Below are positions 23,291-31,224 of a DNA stretch of 64,000 bases, piece by piece; position 1 is the stretch's first letter, and the number at the start of each line of letters is the position of its first letter. A program made the position numbers and the translations under genes. Location of the stretch: assembly GCA_910585615.1 (NCBI GenBank), contig CAJUFO010000007.1:25178-89177 (forward strand), written 5' to 3'. The notes under the pieces are model-generated. The model did not search any database and was not told the origin of the DNA. It saw only the letters and a list, made by a program, of their open reading frames with translations. The DNA is from an uncultured Acetatifactor sp. GTDB taxonomy: Bacteria; Bacillota; Clostridia; Lachnospirales; Lachnospiraceae.

Positions 23291-24175
23291 ATGAAGAAGC
23301 ATGGGCACAGGATAGTCATGGCCCTGGCTGTGGCGGCATTCGCGGGGCTGCTCATATGGATGGGGAAGCAGCCCATGCCGGGATGCTATATCACGCAGTA
23401 TGCGGATGCCACAGGTCTGCAGGCCATGTTCTATACCATAGAAAACGATGACGGGAGCCTGATTGTGATAGACGGCGGAAATGTGGGGAATGAGGATTAT
23501 GTCAGGTCCGTGATAGAGAAGAAGGGCGGGCATGTAGACGCCTGGTTCCTGACCCATCCCCATCCTGACCACATCGGCGTCTTTAATATGCTCTGGGAGG
23601 AGATGCAGGGGGACATCGATGTGGTCTATGCGCCGGAGATCGATTATCTGACCTACAGGGACAGGGCCTATGAGTGGGATGGCTTCGATGGCTTCGAGAC
23701 GTTCCTGGAACTTATGTCGGAAACGGACAAGGTGGCATATCTCCATACAGGGGATGAGCTGGAGGCGGGAGGCCTGCGGTTCGAAATACTCCACGCCTGC
23801 GGGGACGATGTCTACGAGAACAGCAGGGACATCGGCAATGACAGCGGCCTGATGATTATGGTCACGAATCAGGAGGAGAGTATGCTTTTCTGCGCGGACG
23901 TGGGTATCAATATGTCGGAAATCATTGTGGCTGAGCATGGCCATGAGCTGAAATGCGACTATATTCAGATGAGCCACCATGGAAACGGCGGACTGTCTGA
24001 GGAGTTCTACAGACTGGCATCTCCCGGCACGGCTTTCTTCGACGCGCCGGAATGGCTGATGAACCCCGGGGAGGGGGAAAGCTATACCACACCGGCCAAC
24101 AGGCAGCTGATGGAGAGCCTGGGGGCAGAGGTGTATTATTACAGGACTGCGCCCAATCAGATTAGGCTGAGATAA
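23291..24175 (+). CDS. Secreted or membrane-anchored metallo-beta-lactamase-fold hydrolase (ComEC C-domain-like)
   Basis: 294 residues. An N-terminal hydrophobic segment (IVMALAVAAFAGLLIWM) acts as signal or anchor. The metal motif THPHPDHIG (HxHxDH) is complete, with later ligands D (VVIDGG, CADVG) and H (SHHGNGG). The fold matches the ComEC/Rec2 C-terminal hydrolases found as free proteins in Clostridia. Substrate unknown. It starts 13 bp after sigH, with only a weak AAAGGG site, and ends before a good terminator. Confidence 0.85.
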   Translation: MKKHGHRIVMALAVAAFAGLLIWMGKQPMPGCYITQYADATGLQAMFYTIENDDGSLIVIDGGNVGNEDYVRSVIEKKGGHVDAWFLTHPHPDHIGVFNMLWEEMQGDIDVVYAPEIDYLTYRDRAYEWDGFDGFETFLELMSETDKVAYLHTGDELEAGGLRFEILHACGDDVYENSRDIGNDSGLMIMVTNQEESMLFCADVGINMSEIIVAEHGHELKCDYIQMSHHGNGGLSEEFYRLASPGTAFFDAPEWLMNPGEGESYTTPANRQLMESLGAEVYYYRTAPNQIRLR

Positions 24176-24214
24176 AGGTAAGGAAGATTCGGGCGGAATG
24201 GAAAATCTGCGGAC

Positions 24215-24253
24215 AGCGGTTCCCGGGCAGGGGCCGCTGCTTTATTTTTTTTT
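24215..24253 (+). terminator. Terminator after the metallo-hydrolase gene
   Basis: AGCGGTTCCC pairs with GGGGCCGCT around a short loop, followed by TTTATTTTTTTTT. Confidence 0.85.
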
Positions 24254-24277
24254 AAGATTATGAATAGATTTCTTCTA

Positions 24278-24306
24278 TTGACTTTAAAAGGGCAGGGGCA
24301 TATAAT
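24278..24306 (+). promoter_or_regulatory. Promoter of the RND exporter gene
   Basis: TTGACT, exactly 17 bases, TATAAT. The transcript would have a leader of about 190 bases. Confidence 0.8.
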
Positions 24307-24364
24307 CAAGCACGGAAAAACCGACCGGCTGGTCAGAATGCAAGAAGAAGTTCTATGCTCGGCA

Positions 24365-24467
24365 AAGCGAATAGTATTCGCTTGCGAACAAGTTCGCCTT
24401 GCTCGCCGGTCTCGCAGCGCGAAAAATATATTCGCGCAGAAGAATGCCCGAAGTGCGGGCATTCTTC
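24365..24467 (+). other. Structured 5' leader of the RND exporter mRNA: four successive hairpins
   Basis: Four inverted repeats in 103 bases. They are AAGCGAAT-AGT-ATTCGCTT (24365-24383), GCGAAC-AA-GTTCGC (24384-24397), GCGCGAA...TTCGCGC (24417-24437) and GAAGAATGCCCG...CGGGCATTCTTC (24439-24467, 12 perfect pairs). No U-run follows the last, so it is not a plain terminator. Between promoter and ribosome binding site it could regulate expression, or it could be an inserted palindromic repeat. Confidence 0.6.
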
Positions 24468-24502
24468 CGGAAACTGAGCGCTCCATGATTAGGAGGTATG
24501 AT

Positions 24503-27500
24503 ATGATTTCGAAATTCAGTGTGCGGAAGCCTTATACGGTGTTGGTGGGGGTGGTGTTGGCTATTGTTTTGGGGGTGGTGTCTTTTACCAGGATGACCAC
24601 GGATCTGTTGCCTAGCATTAGTCTTCCTTATGTCATTGTCATGACGACTTATCCGGGGGCTAGTCCGGAGACTGTGGAGATGGCTGTGACCCAGCCGGTG
24701 GAGGCTTCCATGGCTACGGTTAGCAATATCGAGAGCATCAGTTCTGTTTCCAATGAGAATTATTCCATGGTGATACTGGAGTTTGCCCAGACTGCGGATA
24801 TGAATGCGGTTTCGCTGGAGATTCGGGAGAGTCTGGATCAGATTAAGAGCTATTGGGACGATTCTATCGGGAATCCTATTATCATGAAGCTGAATCCTGA
24901 TATGCTGCCGGTGATGATTGCGGCGGTGGGCGTGGAGGGCATGGACAATGCCCGGATCAGTACATATGTCCAGGATCAGGTCATGCCGGAACTGGAGAGC
25001 ATTGAGGGCGTGGCCAGCGTCAGTGCCACGGGGCTGCTGGAGGAGAGCGTGAACGTCATCATCCGCCAGGACAAGGTGGATGCCGTCAACGAGAAGATAT
25101 TCGCCGCCATCGACGACAAGATGAAGGATGCGGAAGAGGAGCTGGCAGACGGACGGAAGGAACTGGAGGACGGCAAGGCGGAGCTGGCGGACGGGCGGAA
25201 AGAGCTGCTGGACGGACAAAGGGAACTGGCAAACGGCAGGAAGGAGCTGGAGGACGGCAGGGCAGAGCTAGAGAACGGCAAGGCGGAGCTGGCAAACCAG
25301 CAGGAGGCAATCAGCAATCAGCTGGCGGTGCAGAAGAGCTCCCTGCTGACGGCCAAGGCCCAATTGGAAGAGATGCAGACCAACCTGGCTACTGCCAAGC
25401 AGCTGAATGACGGGCTGCAGCAGATGGCTTCCAGTCTTGGCCCGATTCAGGAAAACCGGGGGGAACTGGAGCGGCTGCAAGGTGGCGGCTATACGGCCAG
25501 ATATACGGAATACATGGCCACATGGGGGGAGTCCCTGGGGACGCTGGTGGGAATCCTGCAGGAGGGCGGCATGGACGAGCAATCGCTTGGGGCGATTGTC
25601 GCGGCATTGGAAGCCATGTCCGGGGCCAGGAACAATATCGAACAGCTGCGCCAGGAATTTGTGGGAAATGGCGCTTTGGAGCTGCTGGCATCCACGGACG
25701 AGCAGATGGCCCAGATCATCAATGCCGCCCTGGCGCTGGATTCCTGGTGTCCCGGGATAGATGTGGAGATTCCGTCGGATGCCCTATCTAATCCGGATGC
25801 GCTGAAGGAAATCATCCAGCGACTGCAGGAGTCCGTGCAGAACCTGCAGGAGAACGCCCAAGCGCTGGCGACTACCGTGGGCACGGCTTTGGGGGCCTGC
25901 GAGATGGCGGCGGGGCGGATGCTTTCGCCCCAGGTCTGTGAGCTGCTGGAGCAGTACGAAGGCATGCAGACGGCCCTGACGGCTCTGACGAACGGCCTTG
26001 GCTATGAGGGCTATGTAGCTCAGATTGACGCCATCCTGGCCAGCCAGAACGTCACCGACCTGTCCAAGGCCATAGAGGACATCAATGCCGGGCTGGCGGC
26101 CATCGAGAAGGGCCAGATGACTGCGGCCATCGAATTCGCCAACGGCAAGGCCACCATTACCATGGGAGAGTACCAGCTGGAGCTGGCGGAGTCCCAGCTG
26201 GACAGCGGAGAGGAGCAGATCAAGAGCGGCTTAGAGCAGATGGACGATGCGGAAAAGCAGTTGGAAGATGCCGAGAAGCAGCTGGAAGACGGCGAGGAGC
26301 AGCTTGAGGAGGCGAGAGAGGATGCCAAGGACCAGGCGGACATGACGGATAAGCTCACCGTGGACACCATCAAGGGGCTGCTCACCGCCCAGAACTTCTC
26401 CATGCCTGCGGGTTACGTGACGGAGGAGGGCATCAGCTACATGGTGCGGGTGGGCGACAAGCCCTCCACCGTGGAGGAGCTCCAGGAGTTGCCCTTGATG
26501 GATTTGCATATGGACGGCGTGCCCGTGATTACCCTGGGGGATGTGGCGGATGTGTTCTACACGGACAATTCCGGGGAAATCTATGCCAATGTGGACGGCA
26601 GCGCCGGGGTCATGCTGACCATACAGAAGCAGACGGGGTATTCCACCGGCCAGGTGTCGGACCGGCTGGCTGAGCGCTTCGGGGAGATGATGGCGGAGAA
26701 TGCGGATTTGTCCCTGATTACTTTGATGGACCAGGGCATCTACATCGACCTGGTGATGGACTCCATCATAAACAATATCCTCTTCGGCGCGGTGCTGGCC
26801 ATATTGATCCTGATCGTATTCCTGAAGGACTTAAGGCCCACCATGGTGGTGGCGTTCTCCATCCCTGTGAGCCTGGTGACAGCCATCGTGTGCATGTACT
26901 TCAGCGGCGTGACCCTGAACATCATCTCTCTGTCGGGGCTGGCCCTGGGCATCGGCATGCTGGTTGACAACTCAATCGTAGTCATAGAGAACATCTACCG
27001 CATGCGCAGCGAGGGGCGTTCTGTGCAGGAGGCGGCGATAGAAGGGGCCGGAGAGGTGGCCGGAGCCATCCTGGCCTCCACCCTGACCACAGTGTGTGTG
27101 TTCCTGCCCATTGTGTTCACGGAGGGGATTACCAGGCAGTTGTTTGTGGACATGGGCCTGACCATCGCTTATTCCCTGCTGGCAAGCCTTCTGATTGCCC
27201 TGACGGTGGTTCCGGCCATGTCCTCCAAGCTCCTGGTGAGGACGAAGGAACAGAAGGAGGGAAAGATCTTCGGCGGCCTGGCGCGGGGCTATGAAAAGCT
27301 GCTTCGTGGCGCCCTGCGGGTGAAGCCCCTGGTGTTCATCCTGACCTTGGGGCTGCTGGCAGGCAGCGTGGCCCTGGCCTTTACCAACGGCACGGCCTTC
27401 ATGTCGGATATGGACTCCACCCAGTTGACGGTGAACGTGGCTCTGGCGGAGGATGCTACGTTGGAGGAGACCGGAGAGGTCACGGACCAGGTGGTGGAGG

Positions 27501-28846
27501 CGATCCGCTCCATCGAGGACGTGTCCAATGTGGGCGCCATGACCAGCAGCTCCAACATGGCCCTGCTGGGGGGCGGGGGCAGCAGCACCAACAGCGCCTC
27601 GGTCTATGTGGTGACGAGAGAAGACAAGACCATGAGCAATGAGGAGATTGCCCGCGTCATTAAGGAGAAGACGGCAGAGTTGGAGGCCGAAATCACCGTG
27701 GACACCTCCAGCATGGACATGAGCGCCATGGGCGGAAGCGGCATCGTGGTGCAGGTGCGGGGGCGTGACCTGGATACCCTGCGGCGCATCGCCGAGGAAG
27801 TGGCCGCCATCGTGGAGAGCGTGGAGGGCACGGCCGAGGTCAGTAACGGGCTGGAGGACGCAGACGAAGAGCTGCGGATTATCATCGACCGGGACGAGGC
27901 GGTGCACTACGGCCTTACCGTGGCACAGGTGTTCACCCAGCTTTCCGCCAGACTGGCGGAGGCCAGCAGCGCCACCACATTGGTGGCGGACGAAAAAGAC
28001 TACAATGTGTACGTCATGAACGGAAATGACATCGAACTGACCAGGGAGCTGGTGAAAGCCCTGGAGATAGACGGCACCAACGAGGAGGGGGAGAGCGTGA
28101 AGGTACCTCTGTCCGACATTGCATCCTTTGAGATGACGGAGGCACTTTCCTCCATCAGCCGGGCGGACCAGACCAGGTACATTTCCATCTCCGCGGCCAT
28201 CGCCGAGGGCTACAACGTGGGCCTGGTGGCCGGGGACGTGGAGGAGAAGCTGGCGGACTATGAGATGCCCGCGGGCTATCAGCTGGTGTTCTCCGGGGAG
28301 AACGAGACCATCCAGGACGCCATGGAGCAGATGGTGCTGATGCTGATACTGGCCGTGGTGTTCATGTACCTGATCATGGTGGCCCAGTTCCAGTCGCTGC
28401 TGTCGCCCTTCATCATCCTGTTCACCATCCCCCTGGCCTTTACGGGAGGCTTCCTGGGGCTGTATGTCAGCGGCAGCGAGGTCAGCGTCATCGCCATGAT
28501 CGGCTTCGTCATGCTGGCCGGGGTCATCGTGAACAACGGCATCGTCATCATTGACTATATGAACCAGCTGCGGGAGGGCGGAATGGAGAAGCGGGAGGCG
28601 ATCCTCACCGCGGGCCGCACCAGGCTGCGTCCGGTGCTGATGACCGCCCTGACTACCATATTGGCCCTGTCCACCATGGTGTTCAGCAAGGACATGGGCT
28701 CCGAGATGGCCAGGCCCATGGCTGTGGTCACCATCGGCGGACTGACCTACGGCACGTTGCTGACGCTGGTGGTCATCCCCTGTATCTATGACGTGTTCAT
28801 AAGAGACAGGAAACGAGGGAACGGGGAATTGACGGAGAGGGATTGA
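24503..28846 (+). CDS. RND-family efflux permease with giant coiled-coil insertion
   Basis: 1447 residues, hydrophobe/drug exporter of the AcrB/MMPL class. An N-terminal helix (VLVGVVLAIVLGVVSFTRMT) is followed by the porter loop and helix blocks LAILILIVFLKDLRPTMVVAFSIPVSLV and LSGLALGIGMLVDNSIVVIENIYRMRSEG, the family's proton-relay region. The second half repeats the pattern (VVFMYLIMVAQFQSLLSPFIILFTIPLAFTGG). The first extracellular loop carries about 400 extra residues (about 205-615): heptad/11-mer repeats such as ELADGRKELEDGKAEL on both sides of a helical middle. In Gram-positive exporters such coils may reach across the wall. ATG 24503 has AGGAGG 6 bases upstream. A TetR gene follows, its probable regulator. 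Confidence 0.92.
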   Translation: MISKFSVRKPYTVLVGVVLAIVLGVVSFTRMTTDLLPSISLPYVIVMTTYPGASPETVEMAVTQPVEASMATVSNIESISSVSNENYSMVILEFAQTADMNAVSLEIRESLDQIKSYWDDSIGNPIIMKLNPDMLPVMIAAVGVEGMDNARISTYVQDQVMPELESIEGVASVSATGLLEESVNVIIRQDKVDAVNEKIFAAIDDKMKDAEEELADGRKELEDGKAELADGRKELLDGQRELANGRKELEDGRAELENGKAELANQQEAISNQLAVQKSSLLTAKAQLEEMQTNLATAKQLNDGLQQMASSLGPIQENRGELERLQGGGYTARYTEYMATWGESLGTLVGILQEGGMDEQSLGAIVAALEAMSGARNNIEQLRQEFVGNGALELLASTDEQMAQIINAALALDSWCPGIDVEIPSDALSNPDALKEIIQRLQESVQNLQENAQALATTVGTALGACEMAAGRMLSPQVCELLEQYEGMQTALTALTNGLGYEGYVAQIDAILASQNVTDLSKAIEDINAGLAAIEKGQMTAAIEFANGKATITMGEYQLELAESQLDSGEEQIKSGLEQMDDAEKQLEDAEKQLEDGEEQLEEAREDAKDQADMTDKLTVDTIKGLLTAQNFSMPAGYVTEEGISYMVRVGDKPSTVEELQELPLMDLHMDGVPVITLGDVADVFYTDNSGEIYANVDGSAGVMLTIQKQTGYSTGQVSDRLAERFGEMMAENADLSLITLMDQGIYIDLVMDSIINNILFGAVLAILILIVFLKDLRPTMVVAFSIPVSLVTAIVCMYFSGVTLNIISLSGLALGIGMLVDNSIVVIENIYRMRSEGRSVQEAAIEGAGEVAGAILASTLTTVCVFLPIVFTEGITRQLFVDMGLTIAYSLLASLLIALTVVPAMSSKLLVRTKEQKEGKIFGGLARGYEKLLRGALRVKPLVFILTLGLLAGSVALAFTNGTAFMSDMDSTQLTVNVALAEDATLEETGEVTDQVVEAIRSIEDVSNVGAMTSSSNMALLGGGGSSTNSASVYVVTREDKTMSNEEIARVIKEKTAELEAEITVDTSSMDMSAMGGSGIVVQVRGRDLDTLRRIAEEVAAIVESVEGTAEVSNGLEDADEELRIIIDRDEAVHYGLTVAQVFTQLSARLAEASSATTLVADEKDYNVYVMNGNDIELTRELVKALEIDGTNEEGESVKVPLSDIASFEMTEALSSISRADQTRYISISAAIAEGYNVGLVAGDVEEKLADYEMPAGYQLVFSGENETIQDAMEQMVLMLILAVVFMYLIMVAQFQSLLSPFIILFTIPLAFTGGFLGLYVSGSEVSVIAMIGFVMLAGVIVNNGIVIIDYMNQLREGGMEKREAILTAGRTRLRPVLMTALTTILALSTMVFSKDMGSEMARPMAVVTIGGLTYGTLLTLVVIPCIYDVFIRDRKRGNGELTERD

Positions 28847-28982
28847 CGGTTCTGCGTGAAAAAAAGTCGGGCGGCGGCCGGGGGCACAGGAAGTGCACCA
28901 GGCTGTCGCCTGCTTTGCCGGTATGGCCGGGAAAAGAAGCCCAAAAAGTAGGTATGACTGGGGGGAAGGAGAGAGCGGAAAC

Positions 28983-29624
28983 ATGGGAAGGATTACGGGA
29001 CTGGAGGAAATCGGGCATGTGCCGCCGAAGGTGCGGCAGATGTATGAGGCGGTGATACAGCTGCTGGAGGAGGGCATGGACATGGAAGACATCCGTGTCT
29101 CCACCATCACGGAGCGGGCCGGAATCGGCAAGGGGACGGCCTATGAATACTTCGACACGAAGGATGAAATCGTGGCCTGTGCCGTGGTCAGCCAGATTCG
29201 GTGGATGTTCGGCTGGCTGGAGGAGCAGCTGGAGGCAAAGGCGGATTTTGGAGAACAGCTGGATTTCCTGCTGGACATGGTGGAGAAAAAGGGGCACTGC
29301 AGCCACGGTTTCCTGCGGTTCGTCCATGCCATGACCAGCAACTCCGAGTTCAACCGGATGGTCCGGGAGAAGATGAACGCGGAGGAGTTCGCGGCGTACC
29401 GCCCGATGAACGTGTTCGGGCGGATCCTGCGGCAGGGGGTGGAGCGGGGGGCGATTCGCAGGGACTTGCCCATCGAATACATGATACACTGCGTCTTTTC
29501 CCATCTGCTGTCCTATATGATGGAGATTGCCACAAAGGACTGCTTTCGGATGGACGCGCAGTCGCTGCGGCCTTTTGTGTACCGGGGAATCATGGGGGAG
29601 CTTTGTGTGGGGACAGGCCCCTGA
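28983..29624 (+). CDS. TetR/AcrR-family transcription regulator
   Basis: 213 residues. N-terminal TetR helix-turn-helix (IRVSTITERAGIGKGTAYEYFDTKDEIVA) and a helical ligand-binding C-terminal domain. ATG 28983 follows GGGGGGAAGGAGAG. It lies 136 bp after the RND exporter on the same strand, so it probably represses that gene; this is inference from position and family habit. Confidence 0.9.
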   Translation: MGRITGLEEIGHVPPKVRQMYEAVIQLLEEGMDMEDIRVSTITERAGIGKGTAYEYFDTKDEIVACAVVSQIRWMFGWLEEQLEAKADFGEQLDFLLDMVEKKGHCSHGFLRFVHAMTSNSEFNRMVREKMNAEEFAAYRPMNVFGRILRQGVERGAIRRDLPIEYMIHCVFSHLLSYMMEIATKDCFRMDAQSLRPFVYRGIMGELCVGTGP

Positions 29625-29638
29625 TAATGGAAGTTTAC

Positions 29639-29795
29639 GAATGCTTCCCGCCATTTTTAGATTTAAATTAGAAAGTAGACACAGTTTGAACACATTTCCC
29701 CTGTAATATATATATCAGATAGTTGATGAACTCACTATCTCCCCCCTCATAAGAAAATAGTAAAAGGGTCTCGGTGGAAGCCGGGGCCCTTTTAC
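29639..29795 (+). repeat. Dispersed 155-bp repeat, copy 1 (left border of the Pel segment)
   Basis: From GAATGCTT to CCCTTTTAC this matches 42925-43082 on the same strand. From TTTTAGATTTAAATTAGAA onward the two copies are nearly identical, differing at about ten positions and one single-base indel. The repeat holds an AT-rich upstream part and the small-RNA-like unit described separately. Confidence 0.9.
29717..29794 (+). ncRNA. Candidate small RNA with C-rich loop, copy 1
   Basis: About 78 bases. Hairpin AGATAGT...ACTATCT (29717-29740), then a single-stranded CTCCCCCCTC stretch, then a strong terminator hairpin AAAAGGGTCTCGG-TGGAAG-CCGGGGCCCTTTT (29762-29793). A conserved AT-rich block with TATATA lies just upstream. 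C-rich loops in Firmicute small RNAs pair with Shine-Dalgarno sequences. Existence of the transcript is inferred from structure and from conservation in copy 2. The terminator also reads in the minus direction and could serve the XRE gene. Confidence 0.6.
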
Positions 29796-29819
29796 ACATG
29801 CGCCCGGAGTACGCACGTT

Positions 29820-30203
29820 CTATGACACCGCTTTGCTACTTCTCAGAGCGGGGGATGAAAGGGAGGACTCTTTTTTTCTGTTCTGGCGTAGGAATATATG
29901 TCCTTGCTCCAGATAGAATTCCTGCTGCTCCTCTGTCAGCGAGCGGAAGATATGGAGCAGAAGTTCTTCTCTGTGGGAAGCTTCTGCGAGAGGAGCTTTT
30001 GTCTTGGCAGGGTGATCTAACAGGTAATCCGTAGTCACTTGAAAAAAGTCGGCAATCCGAATCAGCGTATTATAGTCAGGCTCCCGGGTTCCCTGTACAT
30101 AATTCCCCAGAGCGGAAGAAGAGAGGGCCAGAGCCTCTGCCAGCTGTCTCTGCGTCATACCGTGCAAATCCAGTAATTCTTTTAAAATATCACCGAGTCT
30201 CAT
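29820..30203 (-). CDS. XRE-family (Cro/CI-type) regulator
   Basis: 127 residues. The first 62 are a lambda-repressor-like helix-turn-helix (MTQRQLAEALALSSSALGNYVQGTREPDYNTLIRIADFF), the rest a helical tail with no known effector domain. Start supported by AGGGAGG upstream on the minus strand. It is divergent from the AP2 gene across 157 bases that hold two identical palindromic operators, so it probably represses itself and that gene. Confidence 0.9.
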   Translation of the reverse strand: MRLGDILKELLDLHGMTQRQLAEALALSSSALGNYVQGTREPDYNTLIRIADFFQVTTDYLLDHPAKTKAPLAEASHREELLLHIFRSLTEEQQEFYLEQGHIFLRQNRKKESSLSSPALRSSKAVS

Positions 30204-30265
30204 ATCTGTCCTCCCTAGTTTTATTCCTCTATTTTAGCTTTCTAATCTGATTATTTCCCAAGAAT

Positions 30266-30325
30266 ACACAAAATGTGTTATAACAAATCAAAAAGAATTG
30301 ACACAACACAAAATGTGTTATAACA
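30266..30325. promoter_or_regulatory. Twin operators and divergent promoters between the XRE and AP2 genes
   Basis: The 20-base sequence ACACAAAATGTGTTATAACA occurs at 30266-30285 and 30306-30325. Each copy contains the palindrome TGTTATAACA and the near-palindrome ACACA-AAA-TGTGT. On the plus strand TTGACA (30298-30303) precedes the second copy, whose TATAAC/TAACAT overlaps a -10. On the minus strand the first copy supplies TATAAC behind TTGTGT. Each operator thus sits on one of the two promoters. Confidence 0.75.
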
Positions 30326-30360
30326 TAATAGGCAGATTCGATTGAAAAGAGGTCGTTGTC

Positions 30361-31185
30361 ATGATAGGGATAGGAAGCAGGGTTGGACATCTGACGGTGG
30401 AGGAACCTAGCGGACAGCGGAAATCGGGATATATTGTCTGGCGTTGCCGTTGTGACTGCGGAGGTGAGATTTTGCTGGATACCCGCTGCCTTCAGAGAGG
30501 AACCGTGAGGGACTGTGGGTGCAGAACTGTCGTGGGGCCGGGGCAGAGGGATATCACGGGGATGCGCTTCGGTAAGCTTACGGCAGTCGCTCCCACAGAG
30601 GAACGGGGCAGGGGAGGCAACACGATGTGGCATTGCCGTTGCGACTGCGGAGGCGAAATCAAGGCGGAGCTGCGACAGCTAGTGTCAGGTATGCGCAAAA
30701 GCTGCGGCTGCCTGAGCCACCCACCCCTGAAGGACTTGATCGGGAAACGGTTCGGACATCTGACAGTTATGGCATATGCCGGAAAGCGGGCCGGGATGCA
30801 CCGGTGGAAATGCCGCTGTGACTGCGGAAGGGAAACGGTAGTGGGCCAGACGCTTCTACAGAACGGAAAGACGAAGAGCTGCGGCTGTGTTCAGGCAAGC
30901 ATTTATAAAGAGAATCTGAAGCTGATGGAGGGAACCTCCGTGACGATACTGCGGTCCATAAAAAGCGGGCGTCTGATTAAGACCAATACCAGCGGATACA
31001 ATGGCGTCTATTACAACAGCAGGCGGGAACGGTGGGTCGCCCAGATTACTTTTCAGGGAAAAACCAAGTATCTTGGTTCATTCAAGCTGCTGGAGGACGC
31101 AGTGAAGGCCAGACAGCGGGGCGAAGAGGTATACGATGAATTCCTTAAGCGCATCGAAGGAAATGAAGCGGCAGAAAAGGAATAG
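30361..31185 (+). CDS. AP2-domain DNA-binding protein with three Cys-rich (zinc-like) repeats
   Basis: 274 residues. Three tandem units of about 50 residues each begin G(S/M/K)R(V/F)G(H/K)LT and carry (R/K/H)CRCDCG followed about 20 residues later by (D/S)CGC. That makes four to five Cys per unit, as in zinc-binding folds. The C-terminal 60 residues (SGYNGVYYNSRRERWVAQI...YLGSF) are an AP2 DNA-binding domain, in bacteria mostly seen in phage and homing-endonuclease proteins. No nuclease motif is visible. The start codon follows AAGAGG weakly. It shares an operator region with the divergent XRE gene. Function unknown; a mobile-element regulator is my guess. Confidence 0.75.
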   Translation: MIGIGSRVGHLTVEEPSGQRKSGYIVWRCRCDCGGEILLDTRCLQRGTVRDCGCRTVVGPGQRDITGMRFGKLTAVAPTEERGRGGNTMWHCRCDCGGEIKAELRQLVSGMRKSCGCLSHPPLKDLIGKRFGHLTVMAYAGKRAGMHRWKCRCDCGRETVVGQTLLQNGKTKSCGCVQASIYKENLKLMEGTSVTILRSIKSGRLIKTNTSGYNGVYYNSRRERWVAQITFQGKTKYLGSFKLLEDAVKARQRGEEVYDEFLKRIEGNEAAEKE

Positions 31186-31224
31186 CAAGGGGCGGACACC
31201 CGGCAAAGATAGGTGGAAATAAAG

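Noticed and set aside
24260..24502. N-terminal extension of the RND protein
   Set aside because: It would start before the promoter -35 and run through four hairpins; ATG 24503 has a perfect AGGAGG.
26972..29131. 719-codon minus-strand frame opposite the RND exporter
   Set aside because: His/Gly/Gln-rich translation typical of the antisense of GC-rich genes; no start signal; covered by a clear exporter gene.
29728..29754. Eight-codon frame MNSLSPPS inside the small-RNA-like repeat
   Set aside because: No ribosome binding site; the whole segment is identical in both copies, so the frame is not evidence of translation. Note that its codons cover the C-rich stretch.
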